NCBI RefSeq assembly: GCF_014656095.1
Contig: NZ_BNBT01000004.1
Span: 1 to 64,000 of the forward strand
Direction of reading: 5' to 3'
DNA: 64,000 nucleotides
Source of the DNA: Streptomyces longispororuber
GTDB taxonomy: Bacteria; Actinomycetota; Actinomycetes; Streptomycetales; Streptomycetaceae
Numbering within the stretch: position 1 is the first letter of the stretch; each line of letters begins with the position of its first letter. Position numbers and translations under genes: made by a program. The notes beneath the pieces were generated by a model. That model saw only the letters and a list, made by a program, of their open reading frames with translations, did not search any database and was not told the origin of the DNA. Positions 34,595 through 42,436 of the stretch are shown one piece after another.

Positions 34595-36115
34595 TCAGCC
34601 GCCGGTCAGGCGGGCCCGGCCGGGGGCCTGGAGCGGTTCGGCCAGCTCCACGAGGGCCTGCTCCAGGCCGTGCACATGGGCGAGCGCGCCCTCCACGACC
34701 CCGGCGACCCCGGTGTGCGGCGCGGCGGCGGTGTCGCCGCCGCGACCCGCCTCGGCCCCCGGCGTGGTGAGCGCCTCCACGGCGGCCTCCACGCGCCAGC
34801 ACGCGGCGGCGAGGCGGTCGTCGTGCGAGGCCTCCGTGTCGGCGGCGACGGCGGCGAGCCCGCGGACCTCGCGGGCGCAGTCGTCCAGCAGGGCGAGCAC
34901 GCGCCGGGCCCGCTCCTTGCGCGCCATGAGCGGGTTCAGCGGGTGCAGCAGCGGGGCGAGCGAGAGCCGCACCCGGCCCAGCAGGACCTCCAGCTCGGCG
35001 ACGCGCGGTGCCGGATCGGCGCCGGGCACGCCGCGCAGCCGGGCCGCGGCCTCGGCGGTGCAGGCGTGCACGCAGCGCAGGGCGCGCTGGATCCAGCCGT
35101 CGGTGACGGCGTGCGTGGTGACCGGCAGCACCAGCAGGACCGCGAGCACGGCGCCCAGCGCCCCGACGGCGGTCTCGGCGACGCGCAGCGCCAGCAGCGC
35201 CGGGTCGAGCACGCCGAGGAGGCCGTAGAGCATGCTCGCCATCACGGTCACCGCGAGCATCATCCACGTGTACGAGACGGCGGCGGTGTAGAAGATGCCG
35301 AAGACGCACACGGCGATGATCACGGCGGCGGCGACCGGCTCCGTGTGCAGCGGCACGGCCAGGACGAAGCCGAGCCCGATGCCGATGACCGTGCCGAGGA
35401 ACCGGCGGAAGCCGCGCACCAGGGTCTCGCCGCGCGAGGTGGTGTTCACGAACACCCACCACGTGGCACCGACGGCCCAGTACCAGCGCTCCTGGGACAG
35501 CACCTGGCCCAGGGCCAGCGCGAAGGCCGCGCCCGCGGTGGCCTGGACCGCCTGCCGGGTGGTCGTACGGGCCAGCCCGGTCAGCTCCAGCGGGGCGGGC
35601 GGCGCCGGGAACGGCGGCAGCCGGCGCTCGTAGCACCACACCCCGAACCGGACGGCCGAGGACGCGCACAGGGACAGCAGCACGGCGGCGCCCAGCTCGG
35701 GGAGCTGGCCCGTCCGGGCGTGCAGGAACTGCGCCGCGAAGAACATCATGAACGCGAACACGCCGAGCGAGTGGCCGCGCGGCCCCCACCGGCGCGCGTA
35801 CACGCCGGCGCCCGTGACCGCGAGGAACGCCAGGTCCCGTACGAGCGGCTGGTCGTGCAGCACGGCGGCGAGCGCCAGCACGGGAAGGCCGACGGCGGGC
35901 AGCAGCGCCGTGGTCACGGCCTGACCGCGCACCGTGGGGTCGAGGACGGTGAAGAGCGCGAGCAGCGCGGCGAGTCCCCCGAGGATGGCCGCGACCAGTG
36001 AGTGCCCGACGAGGCCGCACAGCGCGACGGCCGCTCCGATACCGAGCACGGCCCGACACGCGCTGCGCAGCCGCAGCAGTCCCGGATCGGGTGCGGTGAA
36101 CGCTCTCTTCAGCAC
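34595..36115 (-). CDS. FUSC-family transporter
   Basis: This membrane protein of about 506 residues has two blocks of membrane helices (for example VALCGLVGHSLVAAILGGLA and AVIIAVCVFGIFYTAAVSYT) separated by a cytosolic domain. This is the FUSC/YccC layout associated with export of aromatic or phenolic acids. GTG 36115 (start VLKRAFTAPDPGLLRL) has AAGGAG 11 bases upstream and is preferred; an upstream ATG at 36214 would add 33 residues of basic, Cys-containing sequence. A second, truncated FUSC gene is at 1-655. Confidence 0.8.
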   Translation of the reverse strand: MLKRAFTAPDPGLLRLRSACRAVLGIGAAVALCGLVGHSLVAAILGGLAALLALFTVLDPTVRGQAVTTALLPAVGLPVLALAAVLHDQPLVRDLAFLAVTGAGVYARRWGPRGHSLGVFAFMMFFAAQFLHARTGQLPELGAAVLLSLCASSAVRFGVWCYERRLPPFPAPPAPLELTGLARTTTRQAVQATAGAAFALALGQVLSQERWYWAVGATWWVFVNTTSRGETLVRGFRRFLGTVIGIGLGFVLAVPLHTEPVAAAVIIAVCVFGIFYTAAVSYTWMMLAVTVMASMLYGLLGVLDPALLALRVAETAVGALGAVLAVLLVLPVTTHAVTDGWIQRALRCVHACTAEAAARLRGVPGADPAPRVAELEVLLGRVRLSLAPLLHPLNPLMARKERARRVLALLDDCAREVRGLAAVAADTEASHDDRLAAACWRVEAAVEALTTPGAEAGRGGDTAAAPHTGVAGVVEGALAHVHGLEQALVELAEPLQAPGRARLTGG

Positions 36116-36395
36116 CAGTGTGTCCGCTCCTTCCCGTGCCCGGCCCGTCCGGGCGAGCACGCCCACACAACAAAGGCGCCGCGGAATCCGCAGCGCCATC
36201 GACACCCCCATCACATCATCAACAGGCCCGATGGCTCAACTTGGTCCTGCGCGACTGCGCCATTGGCCCACTCGGGCGGTCGCGAGGAGTACCGTGGGCG
36301 GGCCAACGGCCGGGTCCGCCCCGCCCCCGGGCCGTGGGTACAGTCGGCGGTGATCGTTCCGTGTTCCAGTCGTGCACCAGGGAGACCGTTGGGCG

Positions 36396-36878
36396 ATGGC
36401 CGTCGACGAGTTGGACACCCGCATCCTGCGGCTTCTGCTGGAACAGCCGCGCACCAGCGTGCGCGAGTACGCGCGCCTGCTGGGCATCGCGCGCGGCACG
36501 CTCCAGGCGCGGCTCGACCGCATGGAACGGGACGGGGTGATCACGGGCGTGGGTCCCTCGCTGTCCCCCGCCGCCCTCGGCCACCCGGTGCTGGCCTTCG
36601 TGCACATCGAGGTCATGCAGGGGCACCTCGACGAGGTCGGCGACGCCCTGGCCGCGGTGCCGGAGATCATCGAGGCCTTCTCCATCACCGGCGGCGGTGA
36701 CCTCCTGACCAGGGTGGCGGCGCGCGACAACGGCCACCTGGAGGACGTGATCCAGCGCCTGATCCGGCTGCCGGGCGTGGTGCGCACCCGCACGGAGATG
36801 GCGCTGCGCGAACGCGTCCCGCACCGCCTGCTGCCGCTGGTCGAGTCCGTGGGCAGGGCCGCGGCCCGGGAGAAGTGA
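36396..36878 (+). CDS. Lrp/AsnC-family regulator
   Basis: This 160-residue regulator has an N-terminal helix-turn-helix (LDTRILRLLLEQPRTSVREY, then LGIARGTLQARLDRM) and a C-terminal RAM effector domain (VLAFVHIEVMQGHLDEVGDA, then SITGGGDLLTRVAARD). Such proteins sense amino acids. It is about 1 kb upstream of the biosynthetic cluster and transcribed towards it, so it is one candidate for cluster control, but nothing in the sequence proves this. ATG 36396 is preferred over GTG 36372. Confidence 0.85.
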   Translation: MAVDELDTRILRLLLEQPRTSVREYARLLGIARGTLQARLDRMERDGVITGVGPSLSPAALGHPVLAFVHIEVMQGHLDEVGDALAAVPEIIEAFSITGGGDLLTRVAARDNGHLEDVIQRLIRLPGVVRTRTEMALRERVPHRLLPLVESVGRAAAREK

Positions 36879-36923
36879 CCGCGGCCACCCCGCCGTGATC
36901 ACCCCCTTGGCATGCTGGGGCGC

Positions 36924-37604
36924 ATGAGCGCCCTGAACGACACCTCGGTCATCTTCGACCTCGACGGCACCCTCGTGGACAGCGAGCCGAACTACTACGA
37001 GGCGGGGCGCGGGCTCCTCGCCGCGCGGGGCGTCACCGACTTCACCTGGAAGGACCACCAGGCGTACGTGGGCATCTCCACGCGGGAGACCCTGGCCCGC
37101 TGGCAGGAGCGGTACGGCCTGGCCGAGCCGCTCGCCGACCTGCTCGCGGAGAAGAACCGCCGCTACCTGGAGCTGGCCCGCGCCTCCACCCGCGTCTACC
37201 CGCAGATGGCGCGGTTCGTGGAGCTGCTGCACGGCGCGGGCGTACCGATGGCCGTGGCCTCGGGCTCGTCGCGGGCCGCGATCGAGGCGATCCTCGCGGG
37301 CACGGGGCTCGACGCGTGGCTGACGACGTACGTGTCGGCCGACGAGGTCGACCGCGGCAAGCCCGCGCCGGACGTCTTCCTGGCCGCCGCGGAGCGGCTC
37401 GGCGCGGTCCCGGCGCGCTGCGTGGTCCTGGAGGACGCCGTGCCCGGCGCCCGGGCCGCCAAGGCCGCGGGCATGCGGTGCGTCGCGATCCCGTACCTGC
37501 CGGAGCAGGCCGACGACCCGGCGTTCGCGGCGGCGGACCTGCTGCTGCGCGGCGGGCAGGCGGAGTTCTCGGCGCGGACGGTCCTGGACTGGCTCCGCTC
37601 GTGA
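36924..37604 (+). CDS. HAD phosphatase, beta-phosphoglucomutase-like
   Basis: This 226-residue enzyme has a canonical motif I (IFDLDGTLVDSEP), SGSSRAAIEAIL as motif II, KPAPDVFLAAAERLG as motif III and LEDAVPGARAAKAAGM as motif IV, with a helical cap (residues about 20-85). It is probably a sugar-phosphate phosphatase or mutase. ATG 36924 is used; ATG 36912 is possible. The stop codon lies inside the first of three 20-bp repeats. Confidence 0.85.
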   Translation: MSALNDTSVIFDLDGTLVDSEPNYYEAGRGLLAARGVTDFTWKDHQAYVGISTRETLARWQERYGLAEPLADLLAEKNRRYLELARASTRVYPQMARFVELLHGAGVPMAVASGSSRAAIEAILAGTGLDAWLTTYVSADEVDRGKPAPDVFLAAAERLGAVPARCVVLEDAVPGARAAKAAGMRCVAIPYLPEQADDPAFAAADLLLRGGQAEFSARTVLDWLRS

Positions 37605-37660
37605 GCCGGGACGCGGTGTCGTGAGCCGGGGCGCCGCGTCGTGAGCCGGGGTACCGCGAC
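37601..37660. repeat. Three tandem 20-bp repeats
   Basis: Three head-to-tail copies of a 20-bp unit beginning GTGAGCCGGG lie directly after the HAD gene; the first copy supplies that gene's TGA stop. Confidence 0.75.
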
Positions 37661-37717
37661 CGCCGCCGTCCGCGGGCCCCTCAGCGGACCGGTCCGGAGC
37701 CACCGGAAGACCCGTGT

Positions 37718-37764
37718 GTGGATCTGTCAGTGGATCTGTCAGTGGATCTGTCAGTGGATCGTCA
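37718..37764. repeat. 12-bp iteron-like repeats before the cluster
   Basis: GTGGATCTGTCA is repeated three times exactly (37718-37729, 37730-37741, 37742-37753), followed by a shortened copy. The block ends about 140 bases upstream of the first cluster gene and could be a regulator-binding array. Confidence 0.75.
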
Positions 37765-37902
37765 GGGTCGGCGTGACAGCGTGACGCCCAGGGATGGATC
37801 ACCGGACCGCGCACCCGCACCCCTCCCCACGCCCCTCCCCGGTGATCCGGACCCTTCGCTCTTCGTGTCGGTTCCGGCGGCTTTGTCCACTGAGAGGTGC
37901 AC

Positions 37903-38670
37903 ATGATCGGCTCGTACCACATGGAAGACATCGCGCGGCGCGCGGTCTGCGCCTCCGGACGGCGCCAGGACGTTCTCGACACCCTCGCGGACTGCGGGTT
38001 CGCCGTCCTGAGGCCCGGCACCCTGGACGAGTCGTCCTTCGACGCCCTGATGGGCGGTCTGGGGGAGCCGGTCCCCTACCACTTCGGCACCAAGCTCACC
38101 CTGGAGCCGCACGAGGACTCCGGCAACGTGCAGTTCACGACGCGCGCGATGCCGCTGCACGCGGACGCGGTCTTCAACGGCGGGCCGCCGGTCACCTACA
38201 TCGGGATGCGCTGCGTCACGGCGCCCGCGGTGGGCGGCGAGACGCTGGTCGCCAGTGCCGCCGCGTTCTTCGCGCACGCTCCGGACGACCTGCTCGACGC
38301 GATGAGCGGCATCGTCATCGAGTACCGCAACCGGATCTCCGGCTACTACAAGGACGGGCCCGAGGGCGGTCACCCCCGGGTGGCGCCCCTGCAGACCGAC
38401 CCGGACACCGGCGAGAGGAGGGTCGTCGTCGGCCTCACCGACCCCGACGACCCGCTGCGCACCCACGACGCGCTGGTGGTCGGGCGCACCGAGGAGGAAA
38501 GCGCCGAGCTGCTGCGGCGCATCGGCGCGGTCCTGCACCGGCCGAGCGTGCTGTACGCGCACGCGTGGCAGGCCGGCGAGGTGCTGATCCTGGACAACCG
38601 GAAGCTCGTCCACGGCCGCGCCGCGTTCCCCGGCCAGCCGCGCAGGATCGTCCGCCTGTCGGTCTCCTGA
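37903..38670 (+). CDS. CarC-like Fe(II)/2-oxoglutarate oxygenase
   Basis: This 255-residue TauD-fold protein aligns by eye along its length with carbapenem synthase CarC. Matching points include the VPYHFGTKLTLE region, the iron ligands in MPLHADAVFNG (H86, D88), GGETLV, RISGYY (CarC has ERGYY), and the distal His237 in ILDNRKLVHGRAAF, followed by an Arg-rich 2-oxoglutarate site. CarC epimerises and desaturates a carbapenam. Here oxidation of the bicyclic product is inferred from the CarA/CarB-like neighbours. ATG 37903 has GAGAGG 5 bases upstream. It is the first gene of the cluster. Confidence 0.8.
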   Translation: MIGSYHMEDIARRAVCASGRRQDVLDTLADCGFAVLRPGTLDESSFDALMGGLGEPVPYHFGTKLTLEPHEDSGNVQFTTRAMPLHADAVFNGGPPVTYIGMRCVTAPAVGGETLVASAAAFFAHAPDDLLDAMSGIVIEYRNRISGYYKDGPEGGHPRVAPLQTDPDTGERRVVVGLTDPDDPLRTHDALVVGRTEEESAELLRRIGAVLHRPSVLYAHAWQAGEVLILDNRKLVHGRAAFPGQPRRIVRLSVS

Positions 38671-38691
38671 GGCGACCACGCTCGCGCGTGC

Positions 38692-38722
38692 CCGAGATCC
38701 CGAGTTCCCGAGTTCCCGAGAC
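38692..38722. repeat. TTCCCGAG short repeats in intergene
   Basis: Four CCCGAG units at 8-9 bp spacing lie in the 63-base gap between the CarC-like and CarA-like genes, just before an AAGGGGAAG ribosome site. Confidence 0.6.
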
Positions 38723-38733
38723 AAGGGGAAGAC

Positions 38734-40095
38734 GTGGACAGCTTTCCTTCGCTCCTCCTGGACGTCCGCGACCGGCGTGGCGGGCTCGTCACGCGGGTCG
38801 GCGCGGACGCCGGACCCCGTGAGCCGGGGCGGCTCGTCGTCGAGGAGTTCGACCGCGGGCAGCCGCTGCCGTCCGGCGGTCCGGCCAGTTGCAACACCGT
38901 CACGTGGGCCGACGACCACGTCGTCGCCCGCACCACCCTGCAGAACCCGACGCCCCTGTACTACTGGGTCGCTCCCGGCGCCGACCGCTTCCTCGTCGGC
39001 ACCGACCTCGCGGGCCTGATCGCGCGGGTCGTCGCCGGAACCGGGGCGGAGCCCGACCTGGCCCGGCAGGTGCGTGCCGTCCGCGCGGCGGTCCGCAAGG
39101 TCGGCGGCGGACGGACCGTCACCTTCGCCCGCGCCGCGGCCGGTGGCCCGGTGGAGGTGACCGAGCGCGTGACGCGGGCCTGGCACGCCTCCCCCCTGAC
39201 CGGCGAGACCCCGGTGGAGGCCGGTGCCCGGCAGATCGAGGCCCTGCGCGGGGAGGTCGTGGCCGCCGGTGCCCCGGGCCCCGTCACCGCCGTCGTGTCC
39301 GGCGGGGTGGACTCCGGGCTCGTCGCCGCGCTGGCGAGGGAGGCGGGCGTCCTCGACCACCTCGCCACGCTGGGCACCCCGTGGGGGGACGAGTACGCCA
39401 CGGCCGACGAGCTGGGCGCGCACCTGGGCATGCCGGTGCGGCACCTGGCGCTGTCCGAGGACGACATCCTCCGGGCGATCCCGGAGACCGTCCGGATGCT
39501 CGGCCGTCCGAGCCGGGAAGCCGTCGCCGGGGGCGTCAACCTCGTCGCGGTCTACCAGCGGGGCGAGCTGCCCGCCGGCACGGTGCTGACCGGCGTCGGC
39601 GCCGACTTCATCAACGCGGGGCTGCGGGTCGGCGCCGGTCCCGTACCCGATCTGCGGCAGGCGGTCACGGACTGCCTGCACGGCGCGGCCCTGGGCGGGG
39701 AGCTGTCCGGGGTCTCGGCCGCGGCGCACGGTTACGTCCTGCGGCACATGTACTGGAACACGGCCGTCGTCCAGGCCGCCCTCGACACCGCACCCGACGT
39801 CATGCGCCACCGCGACCGCGAGAAGGGGCACCTGCGGGCGGCGGCGGCGCGGATGCTGCCGGACGCCATCGCGTGGCGACCCAAGCAGGCCCTCCACCAC
39901 GGCAGCGGCGTCGCCCACCACCTGGACGGCGCCCTGGCGCGGCGCGTGGGCGTGGAGACCGTCGACGTCGAACGGTTCTGCGAGCTGGTCGGCGTGGAGC
40001 TGGTCGGCGCGCTCCTGGAGGCCCCGCACGAGCCGGTCGACGCGGACGAGTGCCTCAAGGCCGCGGCAGCCGCCTACACCCGTGAACACCGGTGA
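38734..40095 (+). CDS. CarA-like beta-lactam synthetase (asparagine-synthetase fold)
   Basis: This 453-residue protein has a degenerate N-terminal glutaminase-like domain without the Cys2 nucleophile and a C-terminal synthetase domain. The synthetase domain carries an ATP PP-loop, VVSGGVDSGLVAAL (S189-S194). LTGVGADFI and HGYVLRHMYWN resemble the CarA/beta-lactam-synthetase regions LTGYGSDLL and DIRHPFW. AWRPKQALHHGSG with Lys384 matches the WRKKIGIHEGS region holding the catalytic Lys. The predicted reaction is ATP-dependent intramolecular amide closure of a beta-amino acid to a beta-lactam. Length is near CarA (about 500). GTG 38734 follows AAGGGG. Confidence 0.8.
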   Translation: MDSFPSLLLDVRDRRGGLVTRVGADAGPREPGRLVVEEFDRGQPLPSGGPASCNTVTWADDHVVARTTLQNPTPLYYWVAPGADRFLVGTDLAGLIARVVAGTGAEPDLARQVRAVRAAVRKVGGGRTVTFARAAAGGPVEVTERVTRAWHASPLTGETPVEAGARQIEALRGEVVAAGAPGPVTAVVSGGVDSGLVAALAREAGVLDHLATLGTPWGDEYATADELGAHLGMPVRHLALSEDDILRAIPETVRMLGRPSREAVAGGVNLVAVYQRGELPAGTVLTGVGADFINAGLRVGAGPVPDLRQAVTDCLHGAALGGELSGVSAAAHGYVLRHMYWNTAVVQAALDTAPDVMRHRDREKGHLRAAAARMLPDAIAWRPKQALHHGSGVAHHLDGALARRVGVETVDVERFCELVGVELVGALLEAPHEPVDADECLKAAAAAYTREHR

Positions 40096-40121
40096 CCACC
40101 GGTGCTGGAAGGAGTCGCACC

Positions 40122-40904
40122 ATGGCGCTGATCGAGGTCGCCGACGTGGACCGCACGAGGGTCCTGACGCTGGCGCACGAGAAGCCGACCAATCCGTTCG
40201 GCAAGGCGATGGCGCACGCGTGCATGGCGGCGGTGCGCGCGGCGGACGCCGACGACGGCGTCGACGCCGTCGTGGTCAGCGGCGGCCCCGACCGGTGCTT
40301 CAGCGCCGGCGGGAACTTCAACGAGGCCCGCACCCTGGCGACGGACGACGCCGTCGACGAGACCATCGACTGGTGCACCGACCTCTACCTCTCGGTGCTC
40401 GACGTGGGCAAGCCGACGGTCGCGGCGATCGACCGGCACGCCATCGGCCTCGGCTTCCAACTGGCCATGATGTTCGACTGGAAGCTCATGTCGACCCGCG
40501 CGGACCTCGTCATGCCGGAGCTGGAACACGGCATCGGGGCGTCCATGGCGGCCACGATCCTCTCCACGAGCTGCGGCTACGACGTCGCCCGCCACGTCGT
40601 CATGTCCTGTCGCCCCATCCCGCCCGAGACCGCGGTGGGCCTGCGCATGGTGGACGAGACGTGCGAGCCGGAGTTCCTGCTCGACCGGGCGCTCCAGCGC
40701 GCCGGGCGCATGGGCCGCTACCCGAGGGTCGCCTTCTCGGCGACCAAACGGGTCCTCACGCAGCCGATGCGCACCGCCCTGGAGAACACCCGCGAGGCCT
40801 CCAAGGCGGTGCACCGCGCCACGTTCGGCGCGAAGGCCATGCACCGGCACTTCGACCGGGTGCTGGGACCACGCGGCCACGAGGCCGCGGGCGTGACGTC
40901 ATGA
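40122..40904 (+). CDS. CarB-like carboxymethylproline synthase (crotonase family)
   Basis: This 260-residue crotonase aligns without gaps to CarB (offset +2): RCFSAGGNFNE (oxyanion Gly64), AIGLGFQLAMMFDWKLM, VMPELEHGIGAS with catalytic Glu133, and the C-terminal REASKAVHRATF. CarB joins malonyl-CoA with pyrroline-5-carboxylate to give carboxymethylproline. Pocket residues differ: CarB Trp79 is Thr81 and Met108 is Leu110, which should make room for a substituted malonyl-CoA. ATG 40122 has GGAAGGAG 7 bases upstream. Its stop overlaps the ligase start (ATGA). Confidence 0.85.
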   Translation: MALIEVADVDRTRVLTLAHEKPTNPFGKAMAHACMAAVRAADADDGVDAVVVSGGPDRCFSAGGNFNEARTLATDDAVDETIDWCTDLYLSVLDVGKPTVAAIDRHAIGLGFQLAMMFDWKLMSTRADLVMPELEHGIGASMAATILSTSCGYDVARHVVMSCRPIPPETAVGLRMVDETCEPEFLLDRALQRAGRMGRYPRVAFSATKRVLTQPMRTALENTREASKAVHRATFGAKAMHRHFDRVLGPRGHEAAGVTS

Positions 40905-42436
40905 CGGCCGGGACCCGCCGTGCCGCCGCGACGGCCGGGGCACCCGTCGCCGGGGCCGCCGACGGCCACCCGCTGTACACGGCCCTGCGCGCCGTCGCCG
41001 AGGCCAGGCCCGCCGCGCCGGCGATCGTCTCCCACGACTCCGCCGTGACCTCGTACGGGCAACTGCTGCGGGCGGTGGACGCCGGGGCCGAGGCGCTCGC
41101 CGGAGCCAGGCACGTCGTCGGCCTGGCCGCGGACGACCCGTGCGCCTTCGTGGCGGCCTACTTCGCCGCCGCCCGGCTCCGCCGCGTGGCCGTGCTGCTC
41201 GACAGCGGGGTCCCGGCCGCGGAGACGGCCCGGTCGGCGGCGGCGTTCGACCTGGACGTGCTGGTCCGGGACGGCGCCGGGGGCCCCGGTTCCCTGACGG
41301 TGGAGCCGGTCGCGGCGAAGGGGACGGGCGGGGCGGGCGGGGCCCGCTCCCGCGCGCCGCACGCGTACGCGCCCACCGACTTCGCCGTGCACTGCACCTC
41401 CGGCTCGACCGGCACGCCCAAGGGCATCGTCATGAGCCAGGACGCGGTCATGGCGCGGGTGCGGTCCTGGTCCCGTGAGGGCCGGCTCGCGCCGTCGGAC
41501 GTGGTGCTGTGTCCGCTGCCGCTCTGGCACGGCCACGGCATCGACGTGCTGACGCTGCCCAGCCTCCTGAGCGGCGCGACGGTGGTCTTCACCCGCGGCG
41601 CGCAGCTCACCGCGCGCGGCCTGGCCCGTCTCGTGCACACGCACGGCGTGACGGTCGTCAGCGGTCTTCCGGTGATGTACCAGACGCTGGTGGCGGCGGA
41701 CGGCGTGGACCCCTCGCTGCTCGGCTCGCTCCGGCTCGCCCTCACCGGCAGCGCCCCCGTCGCCGCCGGGACCCAGGCGCGGTTCGGCGAGCGGTTCGGC
41801 CTGCCGCTGCGGCAGGGGTACGGGCTCGGCGAGATCGGCGTCATCACGTACGACGCCCGGAACACCGGGCCGGGCACGATCGGGCTGCCGCTGCCGGGCA
41901 TCGAGTGGCGCCTCGAACCGGTCGACGGCACCCGCGAGGGGCCGCTCGCCGAGGAACCAGGGCGGTTGTGCGAACTCCTCGTCCGCGGGCCCGCGCTCGC
42001 CCGGGGGTACTACCGCGACCCGGACGCGGAGGCGGAGATGTTCGTGGACGGCTGGCTGCGCACCCACGACCTCGTCGTGGTGGAGCCCGACGGTTGGTAC
42101 ATCCGGGGCCGCACCTCCACCTTCATCAACGTCACCGGCAACAAGGTCGCTCCCACCGAGGTCGAGACGGCCCTGCGGACGTGCGACGGCGTCGTCGACT
42201 GCGCGGTCGCCGGGGTGCCCGACGGCGAGGGCGGCGAACGGGTCGCCGCGCTGGTCGTCGGCGGCGCCGGGTGCGAACAGGGCGGCGTACGGCGACAGTT
42301 GGGCGCGCGGCTGCTCCCGTACCAGTTGCCGCAGACGTACGTCTTCGCCGCCGCGCTCCCCCGTACGCCGGTCGGCAAGACGGACTACGCGGCCGTCGAG
42401 CGGATCCTGCGCGGCACCGAGGCGCACGCCTCATGA
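40901..42436 (+). CDS. Stand-alone acyl-AMP/CoA ligase
   Basis: This 511-residue ANL-superfamily enzyme has the P-loop CTSGSTGTPKGIVMS, LPLWHGHGIDVL, YGLGEIGVITYD, the hinge THDLVVVEPDGWYIRGRTSTFI and a C-terminal catalytic Lys in TPVGKTDY. There is no fused carrier domain. It probably activates an organic acid (possibly the bicyclic carboxylate) and loads it onto a carrier of the cluster, such as the free carrier protein at 49270. Start and stop both overlap neighbours by four bases. Confidence 0.85.
   Translation: MTAGTRRAAATAGAPVAGAADGHPLYTALRAVAEARPAAPAIVSHDSAVTSYGQLLRAVDAGAEALAGARHVVGLAADDPCAFVAAYFAAARLRRVAVLLDSGVPAAETARSAAAFDLDVLVRDGAGGPGSLTVEPVAAKGTGGAGGARSRAPHAYAPTDFAVHCTSGSTGTPKGIVMSQDAVMARVRSWSREGRLAPSDVVLCPLPLWHGHGIDVLTLPSLLSGATVVFTRGAQLTARGLARLVHTHGVTVVSGLPVMYQTLVAADGVDPSLLGSLRLALTGSAPVAAGTQARFGERFGLPLRQGYGLGEIGVITYDARNTGPGTIGLPLPGIEWRLEPVDGTREGPLAEEPGRLCELLVRGPALARGYYRDPDAEAEMFVDGWLRTHDLVVVEPDGWYIRGRTSTFINVTGNKVAPTEVETALRTCDGVVDCAVAGVPDGEGGERVAALVVGGAGCEQGGVRRQLGARLLPYQLPQTYVFAAALPRTPVGKTDYAAVERILRGTEAHAS

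Noticed and set aside
37718..37906. Small frame MDLSVDLSVDLSVD before the cluster
   Set aside because: It is a translation of the 12-bp repeat block; the remainder has no ribosome site or plausible protein composition.
37903..38670. Assignment of the first cluster gene as a generic taurine dioxygenase
   Set aside because: The fold is TauD-like, but the similarity to CarC around the iron site, RISGYY and LILDNRKLVHGR, plus the CarA/CarB-like neighbours, fits CarC better.
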